Origin: Helicobacteraceae bacterium
Lineage (GTDB): Bacteria; Campylobacterota; Campylobacteria; Campylobacterales; Helicobacteraceae
Reading direction: 5' to 3'
DNA: 6,225 bases
NCBI GenBank assembly: GCA_900766555.1
Contig: CAAFVR010000012.1
Span: forward strand, 1 to 6,225
Position numbers and translations under genes: made by a program. Of this stretch, positions 1 to 6,117 are shown piece by piece. The notes below the pieces were generated by a model. That model saw only the letters and a list, made by a program, of their open reading frames with translations. It made no database searches and was not told the DNA's origin. Each line of letters opens with the position of its first letter. Positions within the stretch are counted from its first letter, which is position 1.

Positions 1-918
1 TGCTAATAAAAACCACTTTCCGCCATTATCTAACAATAACTCCGCATTCGCCTGTCCCTGCAAAGAAAACCTCCCCTCCAAAAAGCTTTGCTTATTTGTG
101 AGATGGAGAATAACTTCGCCATCAGTTGTGGTATCTGCTTCGACACTCACATCGCCTCTTAGCCTAATTATATTTGCGCGATTATATGTCCTGCGAAGTT
201 GCGGATTAAAATTAATATATGCTCTGCCCTTTTGCTGTATACTAAACATCATACGATAGCCAACGCCGGATTTTGCGGCTCCCCAGCCATCACTTGGGCG
301 CATTCTCAAAATATCGATATCTACATTTTTATTAAATTGAAATTCGCCATTTTCACCATTTTGAGGACCATTTGCCGTAAAAATCCCCCGCTGTATATAA
401 AAATCATCTCCAGCTCTTATTTTAATATCACTATCAAAATAAAATCGTCCAGCCTTATTTAACCCCGTACGCTGCGTCAAAAATACCGCCTCAATGCCAT
501 CGCCTGATTTTGGAAGCGCATTTAAATTGATGCTCAATGTCCCGCCGCTTGTGCGATAAACGCCGCCCTCTGCGCCACGAAAAAGCGCAGCCGAATAGCC
601 ATTATAGGAATTTACGCCATTGAAATTTAAAGTCAAATTGGCATTGTTATTTAATGTTATTAGCTCATTTGCGCCATTGGCATTTTGATTAAACAAGATG
701 CCAGAATAGCAATTTGCCGAATTTGCAGCGCATCCATTCGGATCTGCGCCAATCTGACCTGTCGTGCCGTTATAATCGATGTTGTAATCTATTATCGTAT
801 CTTTGTCGTAGCTACTTTGAACCTGCGTAACGGCATTATTTGACACAGCTTGCAGCGTTTGTCCAAAATATAAAAAACATAAGCTAAAAGATCCTAAAAG
901 GGTAACTTTTACTCGCAT
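1..918 (-). CDS. N-terminal part of a secreted autotransporter/adhesin-like protein (runs off left edge)
   Basis: The minus strand is open without a stop from an ATG at 918 to the window edge, giving 306 residues; the C-terminus is missing. The start is supported by GAGG nine bases upstream and a signal peptide: basic MRVK, a hydrophobic stretch (residues 6-19), and a likely cleavage after TLQA (residue 24). The mature part is rich in Asn, Gly, Ser and Thr, with short alternating hydrophobic segments such as ITLNNNANLTLNFNG (about residues 87-101) and INFNP near 236, the pattern expected of a beta-helix passenger. The only cysteines after the signal peptide are Cys63 and Cys70, close enough to form a small disulfide loop. 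This is typical of autotransporter or filamentous-adhesin passengers, but the diagnostic C-terminal barrel lies outside the window. The secreted beta-rich nature is likely; the autotransporter call is inference, and the ligand is unknown. Confidence 0.8.
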   Translation of the reverse strand, partial: MRVKVTLLGSFSLCFLYFGQTLQAVSNNAVTQVQSSYDKDTIIDYNIDYNGTTGQIGADPNGCAANSANCYSGILFNQNANGANELITLNNNANLTLNFNGVNSYNGYSAALFRGAEGGVYRTSGGTLSINLNALPKSGDGIEAVFLTQRTGLNKAGRFYFDSDIKIRAGDDFYIQRGIFTANGPQNGENGEFQFNKNVDIDILRMRPSDGWGAAKSGVGYRMMFSIQQKGRAYINFNPQLRRTYNRANIIRLRGDVSVEADTTTDGEVILHLTNKQSFLEGRFSLQGQANAELLLDNGGKWFLLA

Positions 919-927
919 AGGATCTAA

Positions 928-951
928 CCTCAAAGGCTTTGTAATTTTATA
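928..951 (-). promoter_or_regulatory. Promoter -10 and ribosome binding site for the secreted protein at 1-918
   Basis: On the minus strand TATAAAAT lies at 951-944, preceded by the T-rich run CTTTTGCT, which fits the extended -10 style of Campylobacter sigma-70 promoters. GAGG lies at 931-928, nine bases before the ATG. The implied leader is only about 20 bases. I see no convincing -35, which is usual in this group. The promoter suggests the gene is transcribed independently of the alcohol dehydrogenase gene upstream. Confidence 0.5.
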
Positions 952-1027
952 AGCAAAAGCTGTTCTTTTGTCTCGACCCCTCCGTCTCTGTTTTTGCCCT
1001 CTTCCTCTCCTTGCTAGAAAATCAGAA

Positions 1028-1064
1028 CGCCAGAAAACCAGAAAAAGAGGGCGCCAGAAAACCA
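1028..1064. repeat. 13-bp direct repeat upstream of the secreted protein gene
   Basis: CGCCAGAAAACCA occurs twice without mismatch, at 1028-1040 and 1052-1064, with a 24-base period; the bases between also contain CAGAAA-like units. The pair lies about 80-110 bases upstream of the candidate promoter of the surface-protein gene. The spacing of roughly two helical turns would suit a pair of protein binding sites, but it could equally be a decayed simple repeat. Confidence 0.55.
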
Positions 1065-1086
1065 TGCTCTAAAAAGCCGTGCATGC

Positions 1087-1117
1087 GCCAGATCCGATTG
1101 ATCTAAGCGGATCTAGC
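1087..1117 (-). terminator. Hairpin behind the alcohol dehydrogenase gene, possible terminator
   Basis: The perfect inverted repeat AGATCCG/CGGATCT (1114-1108 and 1096-1090 read on the minus strand) extends to a 10-bp stem with one T-G wobble, around an 11-base loop that contains another GATC. The wobble pairs only in the minus-strand RNA; the plus strand has an A-C mismatch there, so the structure favours minus-strand transcripts. It begins 17 bases after the stop codon. A T-run (CTTTTT) follows only about 15 bases after the stem, so this is not a textbook intrinsic terminator and it may instead stabilise a 3' end or be a binding site. Confidence 0.4.
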
Positions 1118-1133
1118 CCAAAAACTTAAAAAC

Positions 1134-2201
1134 TTAAAGTACCTTGATAACTGGTTTGATGAAATTTTCTGGTTTATTTTTCATCCAATTTAGTGCTTCT
1201 TCTATTTTGTCAAAACCCTCTAATCTATGCGTGATTATTGGTTTTACATTTAACTTTTTCGTTTGGAGTAAGCGCGCTAGCGTTTCCATGCGATAGCGGC
1301 CACCTGGCGTTAGTCCGCCCTTAATTGTTTTATGCCCCATGCCGACATTCCAAGAAACGCGAGGTATATTTATTGTCTCGCCCTTGCCTAGATAATCCAC
1401 ATTTGAGATCACGCCGCCATTTACTACGCATTTTGTAGCATCGCCAATCGCCGTTATTCCGCCGCCTGCAATTAATACTTTATCTACGCCAGCACCTTTT
1501 GTCAGACCCAATATTTGCTCATAAAATGGAGCTTTTGTAAAATCTATTTCATGCGTTTGGCCGTAATTTTCACGCGCAATTTTATGACGGAATGGCACGC
1601 AATCTACGCCGTAAATCTCGCTTGCGCCCATCAAATTTGCGCCCGCCATAGCCATAAGTCCAACTGGCCCAAGTCCGATAACAGCCACGCGCTCCCCTGG
1701 TTTAATTTCAGCCAATTCAGCTGCGTGAAATCCCGTTGTCACCATGTCGCACAACATAACAGCATCAGTTGCCTCCACGCCATCTGGCAAATGCGCTAAA
1801 TTCGCATCCGCTTCATTTACATGATAGCGCTCTGCAAAAACGCCATCTTTAAAATTTGAGAATTTCCAGCCAGAAAGTGGTCCGCCGCTATGCATATGAT
1901 AGCCCCTTTGCGCATTTATACTAGCCCAATTTGGCGTAATCGCTGGCACTATTACGATATCACCCACTTTGAAATCTTTTACAAGCTTGCCAACTTCAAC
2001 GATTTTACCGACGGATTCGTGCCCCAAAAACATATCAACTCGCTCTCCAATACCGCCATCAAATGCCGTATGGATATCGCTTGTGCATGGCGCTAAAGCA
2101 ACGGGAGTCAAAATCGCATCTAATTCGCCACATGGCGTAATGCTCTCTTTTTCAATCCAACCTACTTGACCTATTTTTCGCATCGCGAAACCTTTTATCA
2201 T
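1134..2201 (-). CDS. Zinc-dependent secondary-alcohol dehydrogenase (medium-chain family, CbADH/TbADH type)
   Basis: This cytosolic enzyme is expected to interconvert secondary alcohols and ketones (possibly also some aldehydes) with NAD(P)(H). It is 355 residues against about 352 for the clostridial secondary-alcohol dehydrogenases, which it resembles along its length: KGFAM near the start, CTSDIHT, GHESVG, GWKFSNFKDGVF, DMVTTGFH, HKTIKGGL. Catalytic zinc ligands correspond to Cys39, His61, Glu62 and Asp152. The four-cysteine structural zinc lobe is absent, as in this subfamily. The Rossmann glycine motif GLGPVG is at 176-181. The residue after the second strand is Asp200 (GVDCVP) where the NADP enzymes have Gly-Ser-Arg, and Phe221 replaces their Tyr, which points to NAD preference. 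The ATG at 2201 is chosen because AAAGGA lies five bases upstream and the KGFAM start matches the family; a second ATG at codon 7 also has an AAAGG before it. It follows the transporter gene by 96 bases on the same strand. The physiological substrate is unknown. Confidence 0.9.
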   Translation of the reverse strand: MIKGFAMRKIGQVGWIEKESITPCGELDAILTPVALAPCTSDIHTAFDGGIGERVDMFLGHESVGKIVEVGKLVKDFKVGDIVIVPAITPNWASINAQRGYHMHSGGPLSGWKFSNFKDGVFAERYHVNEADANLAHLPDGVEATDAVMLCDMVTTGFHAAELAEIKPGERVAVIGLGPVGLMAMAGANLMGASEIYGVDCVPFRHKIARENYGQTHEIDFTKAPFYEQILGLTKGAGVDKVLIAGGGITAIGDATKCVVNGGVISNVDYLGKGETINIPRVSWNVGMGHKTIKGGLTPGGRYRMETLARLLQTKKLNVKPIITHRLEGFDKIEEALNWMKNKPENFIKPVIKVL

Positions 2202-2206
2202 ACATA

Positions 2207-2248
2207 TCCTTTGTTTGAATTAAGCTATATCTAGCTTGCTTCCTTATA
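2207..2248 (-). promoter_or_regulatory. Candidate promoter, operator-like palindrome and ribosome binding site of the alcohol dehydrogenase gene
   Basis: On the minus strand a -10-like TATAAG lies at 2248-2243, preceded by a T-rich stretch. It is followed by the perfect inverted repeat AAGCTA/TAGCTT with a four-base centre (2237-2222), which would overlap the predicted transcription start. AAAGGA at 2212-2207 is the ribosome binding site, five bases before the ATG. The palindrome is where a repressor could act, but no regulator is seen nearby. The separate promoter suggests the gene need not depend on read-through from the transporter gene. Confidence 0.35.
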
Positions 2249-2297
2249 AAACCAAAAGTTAAATTATGTGTAAATAAAAAGTAAATAAATTAATAAA

Positions 2298-3263
2298 TTA
2301 AAGTGGCCTTATCACATCTTGCGGATGCTCAAGCGGAAGGTGCGCTGGAATCTTTTTACGGCCACGTTTTAGGATCTTTTTGCGAGCTTTGGCGACATGT
2401 GATTTTTGCTGTCCAAAATAAATTCCTACCAAAATTATAATGATCGCCAAAATCTCAAGATAACCCATTTTTTCACCCAAAAATAAAAAGCCCATAATCG
2501 CTGCCATAACCGGCGTTATAAGTAATAACAAAGATGTAGTCTGTGTGGATAATTTACTCATAATGAATGAAAAAAAGCCCTGCCCTAGTATCTGGCCAAA
2601 AAGCACGATAAGCCATGTATAAAACCATGTTATGCCATTTTGCGGATATGTAAAGCCCTCAAGGCTAGATCCGATGATTAAAAGCCCAACGCTCGCACCA
2701 ATGCTTGAAAATGACATAACAGTTAGTGCGGAATATCGTTTACGCAAATGAAAAACTAGCGCCAAAAAGAAGCTATAAAATATCATAGCCATGAGCGCCA
2801 AAAAGTTACCAAATCCCGTGGCTACGCTATCTTGGATACGCCCTTGCATAAGTAGCACAACGCCAGCGATAGATAATATGCTGCCAAAAATAAAGGGCTT
2901 TTTGATTTTTTCGCCAAAAAATATAGCTCCAAGCGGCGCTAGCACAAAACAAAGCAAAGATCCGATCACATTTGCATGCCCCACTGATGTATGATGCAAA
3001 GAAGTATTAAAAAAGATCAGATCTAGCGCGAATAAAAGCCCAGCGCCAAACATTATGGCAAAGTCCTTTAAGCCCACGCGCTTAAAATCCTCCTTTTTAT
3101 ACGCCAAAATAAAAAATATCGGCATAGCTAGCGTTACGCGATAAAAGGCAAGCATAATTGGCGGTATGTCTACGACTTTAACAAGCACGCTAGCATATGT
3201 TATAAATAGTTCAGCTAGTAACGCTAGCGCTATAAATTTTGACTTTTCATCTAGTTTTAACAT
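2298..3263 (-). CDS. EamA/DMT-superfamily ten-helix inner-membrane transporter
   Basis: The protein is 321 residues with about ten hydrophobic segments (roughly 9-29, 34-54, 67-85, 92-115, 122-140, 149-171, 180-200, 212-231, 240-263 and 269-285), the usual plan of two EamA repeats. Each repeat shows the family's proline followed by a Gly-Glu-Lys turn: LAPLGAIFFGEK (108-119) and TPVMAAIMGFLFLGEK (250-265). Members export or import small metabolites such as amino acids, amines or nucleosides, so no substrate can be assigned. After the last helix comes a strongly basic tail (about 287-304, Lys/Arg rich) ending in PAHLPLEHPQDVIRPL, longer than the minimal family fold and presumably cytoplasmic under the positive-inside rule. 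The ATG at 3263 has GAGGA four bases upstream. The gene is divergent from isocitrate dehydrogenase and could be cotranscribed with the alcohol dehydrogenase gene 96 bases downstream, where no clear terminator is seen, although that gene has its own candidate promoter. Confidence 0.9.
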   Translation of the reverse strand: MLKLDEKSKFIALALLAELFITYASVLVKVVDIPPIMLAFYRVTLAMPIFFILAYKKEDFKRVGLKDFAIMFGAGLLFALDLIFFNTSLHHTSVGHANVIGSLLCFVLAPLGAIFFGEKIKKPFIFGSILSIAGVVLLMQGRIQDSVATGFGNFLALMAMIFYSFFLALVFHLRKRYSALTVMSFSSIGASVGLLIIGSSLEGFTYPQNGITWFYTWLIVLFGQILGQGFFSFIMSKLSTQTTSLLLLITPVMAAIMGFLFLGEKMGYLEILAIIIILVGIYFGQQKSHVAKARKKILKRGRKKIPAHLPLEHPQDVIRPL

Positions 3264-3314
3264 TTAATCCTCATGACATAAATGTGGCGTGCTATACTTT
3301 TATAAAGGAAAGCT
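3264..3314. promoter_or_regulatory. Divergent promoter region between the transporter and isocitrate dehydrogenase genes
   Basis: Only 51 bases separate the two start codons. On the plus strand TGCTATACT (3290-3298) is a good extended -10, and AAAGGA at 3304-3309 is the ribosome binding site of isocitrate dehydrogenase; the implied leader is very short (about 10 bases). On the minus strand TATAAA (3304-3299) or TATAGC (3296-3291) could serve the transporter gene, whose GAGGA is at 3272-3268. The two -10 elements overlap or abut, so polymerase binding in one direction may exclude the other. Confidence 0.5.
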
Positions 3315-5504
3315 ATGAAAATAACCTATACATTAACTGATGAAAGTCCACTTTTGGCTACTTACTCGCTCCTGCCACTTGTAAAAGCAATACTTAACAC
3401 TTTTGATATCGACATAGAAAGTGCTGACATCTCGCTAAGTGCACGCATTCTAAGCGCTTTTAACCAAGCTAGAGATGACCTTAAATATCTATCAAATCTT
3501 ACCCAAAAAGAAAGCGCGAATATTATAAAAACTCCAAATATTTCAGCTTCGCTCCCGCAACTAAAAGCTGCCATTTCTGAGCTCAAAAATTGCGGATTTG
3601 ACATCCCAGATTATATTGATAATCCGCAAAATGACGACCAAAAAGACATCCAAGAAAAATACAAAAAAATACTAGGCTCAGCTGTAAATCCAGCTCTGCG
3701 CGATGGCAATTCAATACGTCGCGCCCCATTGGCTGTTAAAAAATATGCAAAAGCAAATCCCTATAAAATCACGCCAATATCGCCTGATTCCAAAACGCGC
3801 GTAAGCTCCATGAGTGAGGGCGACTTTTATGCAAATGAAAGGGCAATTTTAATCCAAAATGACTCAACGGTCAAAATCCTGTTTGAAAGCGAATTTTGCG
3901 ATTGCGGCTGCGAGAAAGAAAAAAAGAGCCAAAAAGTACTAAAAGAATTCCAGATCGGATCTGGCGATGTGCTAGATGCTAGCTTTTTGTCCGCGCAAAA
4001 ACTTGGCGACTTTTATAAAGAACAAGTCAAAATCTGCAAAGATGAAAATATCCTTTTTTCGCTGCATCTAAAAGCCACGATGATGAAAGTAAGCGATCCT
4101 GTGCTATTTGGCATTGGTGTTAGGGCATTTTTCGAAGAGCTATTTTGCGAATTCGCAGACGAGTTTAAGCGCCTTGAAATCGACCCAAATAATGGCATCT
4201 CAGAACTGCTACAAAAAATTGAAAATTCACCCCTAAAAGACAAGATCACTCAAAAATACGAAAATATTTTGCATTCAACTCCACTTAATTATGTCTCCGA
4301 AAATCGCAGCAATTTGCATGTCCCAAGCGATGTTATCGTGGATGCCTCAATGCCAGCTATGCTAAAAAATGGCGCCAAACTCTGGAATAGCAAAAATGCC
4401 CCGCAAGATGCAAATGCCATAATCCCAGATCGCACATATGCAGGCATTTATAGCGCCGTTTTAGATGATCTCAAAAAAAATGGAGCGCTAGATCCAGCGC
4501 AAATTGGCTCGGTTTCAAATGTCGGATTAATGGCCAAAAAAGCCCAAGAATACGGCAGTCATGACAAAACTTTTATCGCTCAAAGCGATGCAACTTTTAA
4601 AATCCTAATAAATGATGAAGTTAAAATCACACATCATTTGCAAAAAGGCGATATTTACCGCGTAAACATAGCCAAAAACGAAGCAATAGAAAACTGGATT
4701 CAACTTGGCCTAAGTGAATGCAAAACGCGCGGAATTGATGGTATTTTTTGGCTTGATAGCGCAAGAGAGAGCGATGCAATCTTGATAAATAAAGTGAAAA
4801 ATCATGACGCAAATGCAACGATCCTATCCCCCAAAGAAGCCTGCACAAAAAGTCTCCAAATCATCAGATCTAAAGGCGATGTCATATCAATAACTGGCAA
4901 TGTTTTGCGCGATTATCTAACGGATCTATTCCCGATTTTGGAGCTTGGCACGAGCTCAAAAATGCTTTCCATAGTGCCAATGCTAAATGGTGGCGCAATG
5001 TTTGAAACCGGCGCTGGCGGAAGCGCACCAAAGCAAGTTACGCAACTCTTAGAGGAAAATCATTTGCGCTGGGATAGCTTGGGCGAATTTTTAGCACTCC
5101 AAGCTAGCATAGATTTCTATGCACAAAAAAGCTCCAAAGATTCCAAAAATTCCAAAAATGAAGCAAAAATTCTAGCCGAAGCGCTAGATCTAGCGATTTT
5201 AGAATGGCTAAATCAAGATCGCGCTCCAAAACGCGAGGCTAAAAAACCCGATAATCGCACAAGTCACTTTTATTTCATCATGTATTTATGCCAATTTTTA
5301 GCCAAAAGTGACTCCAAAAATGCACAAAAATTTGCCAAAATTCACAGCGCACTAGCTCAAAATGAAACCAAAATCTTGCAAGAATTCATCGATAAAGAAG
5401 GCTCTAGCGTAGATATCGGCGGATATTACAGGCCAAATAGCAAAAAAGTTGAGAAAATTATGCGCAGCAGCGATACATTTAATAGCATCATTGCAGATCT
5501 TTAA
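3315..5504 (+). CDS. icd: Monomeric isocitrate dehydrogenase
   Basis: This enzyme oxidatively decarboxylates isocitrate to 2-oxoglutarate in the TCA cycle, in the cytosol. The 729 residues match the single-chain class (usually about 730-745), not the dimeric type. Family blocks in order: GSAVNPALRDGNSIRRAP (121-138), GDFYANER (169-176), HLKATMMKVSDP (251-262), VDASMPAM (342-349), PDRTYAGIY (371-379), SNVGLMAKKAQEYGSHDKTF (401-420), LRDYLTDLFP (531-540), LNGGAMFETGAGGSAPK (557-573) and the C-terminal GGYYRP. By comparison with the Azotobacter enzyme, isocitrate and metal are bound by Ser122, Asn125, Arg129, Arg135, Lys253, Tyr413 and Arg532, with Asp343, Asp533 and Asp537 as metal ligands; all are present. 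In the coenzyme site Lys573, Arg585 and Asp587 are kept, but the usual His after Lys573 is Gln574, so NADP specificity is not certain. Oddities are a CxCxC stretch at 195-199 followed by a Lys/Glu-rich segment, and an SKD/SKN/SKN tandem repeat at 607-615. The ATG has AAAGGA five bases upstream. Confidence 0.95.
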   Translation: MKITYTLTDESPLLATYSLLPLVKAILNTFDIDIESADISLSARILSAFNQARDDLKYLSNLTQKESANIIKTPNISASLPQLKAAISELKNCGFDIPDYIDNPQNDDQKDIQEKYKKILGSAVNPALRDGNSIRRAPLAVKKYAKANPYKITPISPDSKTRVSSMSEGDFYANERAILIQNDSTVKILFESEFCDCGCEKEKKSQKVLKEFQIGSGDVLDASFLSAQKLGDFYKEQVKICKDENILFSLHLKATMMKVSDPVLFGIGVRAFFEELFCEFADEFKRLEIDPNNGISELLQKIENSPLKDKITQKYENILHSTPLNYVSENRSNLHVPSDVIVDASMPAMLKNGAKLWNSKNAPQDANAIIPDRTYAGIYSAVLDDLKKNGALDPAQIGSVSNVGLMAKKAQEYGSHDKTFIAQSDATFKILINDEVKITHHLQKGDIYRVNIAKNEAIENWIQLGLSECKTRGIDGIFWLDSARESDAILINKVKNHDANATILSPKEACTKSLQIIRSKGDVISITGNVLRDYLTDLFPILELGTSSKMLSIVPMLNGGAMFETGAGGSAPKQVTQLLEENHLRWDSLGEFLALQASIDFYAQKSSKDSKNSKNEAKILAEALDLAILEWLNQDRAPKREAKKPDNRTSHFYFIMYLCQFLAKSDSKNAQKFAKIHSALAQNETKILQEFIDKEGSSVDIGGYYRPNSKKVEKIMRSSDTFNSIIADL
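5133..5159 (+). repeat. Three tandem 9-bp units inside icd
   Basis: Three contiguous copies of TCCAAA(A/G)AT (5133-5141, 5142-5150, 5151-5159) encode SKD-SKN-SKN at residues 607-615. A fourth identical TCCAAAAAT lies at 5313-5321 (residues 667-669). Each unit is three codons, so gain or loss of copies would stay in frame. The segment lies in a loop-like hydrophilic part of the protein between conserved blocks. Confidence 0.7.
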
Positions 5505-5520
5505 TTTCAGCTGATTTTTT

Positions 5521-5539
5521 AAATTTGGTGGCAAATTTT
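5521..5539 (+). terminator. Weak intrinsic terminator candidate after icd
   Basis: AAATTTG/CAAATTT is a perfect 7-bp stem with a GTGG loop, 16 bases after the icd stop, and its downstream arm runs into TTTT. The stem is AT-rich and the T-run short, so termination would be modest. It is the only hairpin close behind the gene. Confidence 0.4.
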
Positions 5540-5884
5540 ACTCCGCCATCTTAATTACTTAATCCCTCTAATCGCCGCTCATCTTTTGAGATATTATATT
5601 TTTATCACTCTTTTTGCTCATCTCACTTTACCAACAATTCCCAATAAAAATAAAAACCTATGCCTTAGAAATTATCTAAGCGCTAGCATAACGCGCTCTC
5701 GTGTTTATTTTGTTTAGAACCCTTGCCACAAGCGTTGAAGAAGGCGCCATGAGCTTTGGCATTACGGACTAAGAGATAAAATAAAAGTAGCTTGATTTAA
5801 TGATATTGTAGGCTTTGCTTGGGGGGTAATATATTTAAGTTTGTTTTGGTATCTCTTTTATTTCTTGGGTATTTATTTTTTGAT

Positions 5885-5893
5885 TTATCCACA
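5885..5893 (+). promoter_or_regulatory. Perfect consensus DnaA box
   Basis: TTATCCACA matches the classical DnaA box exactly, in an AT-rich part of the noncoding region. It also forms part of a short inverted repeat GATTT/AAATC. I find no second close match in the window and no origin-associated gene, so this is a solitary site: possibly a DnaA titration or regulatory site, or chance. Confidence 0.35.
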
Positions 5894-6117
5894 AATCACG
5901 CATTTATTGCTAGGTAGATTCTTGGCTATTTGGCCCTGCCTTAAATAAATGAGTTCTTAAGCCCCCTCTTGTGGTTCTGTTTCTAGGTTCTTGTAATCTT
6001 CATTTTCTTTCCCAAGGTCCGGGCTCTCTCAACCCATGCGGATCTAATCGCTACCCTCCCTTCTCCCACAAAATCCTAGCGAGATAATGTTGTGGCGTTG
6101 GGGAGTGGGGTTCTGCC

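Larger units (their letters stand above)
5505..6117. other. 613-bp region without a supported gene
   Basis: Neither strand has an open frame longer than a few dozen codons with a start and ribosome binding site. The region is uneven: 5581-5640 is about 27% G+C by count, whereas 6001-6120 is about 53%, C-rich on the plus strand. It holds a weak hairpin behind icd, a 6-bp hairpin CTTAGA/TCTAAG (5664-5680), a six-G run (5821-5826), a perfect DnaA box (5885-5893) and an inverted CCACAA/TTGTGG pair (6066-6095) close behind the barrel gene. Stop codons occur in all frames. It may contain decayed gene remnants or an unrecognised small RNA, but I cannot support either. Confidence 0.6.

Noticed and set aside
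199..462. Open plus-strand frame of 87 codons
   Set aside because: It lies antisense to the well-supported secreted protein and has no ribosome binding site or recognisable domain; it is a shadow frame.
2261..2300. AT-rich TAAATAAA repeats behind the transporter gene as a terminator
   Set aside because: They are direct AT-rich repeats without a usable inverted stem, so no terminator is called.
5701..5772. Short plus-strand peptide starting at GTG (includes ATSVEEGAMSFGITD)
   Set aside because: The composition looks protein-like, but it is only 23 residues, lacks a ribosome binding site, and matches no family I recognise.
5821..5826. Run of six G as a phase-variable tract
   Set aside because: Campylobacter contingency tracts are usually eight or more G and sit in or just before a gene; this one is shorter and has no open frame around it.
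5885..5893. Replication origin
   Set aside because: There is only one DnaA box, no clear unwinding element cluster and no origin-linked genes.
5957..6028. Minus-strand open stretch ending KENEDYKNLETEPQEGA
   Set aside because: It has no start codon and is preceded by an in-frame stop; too short to support as a pseudogene without a search.
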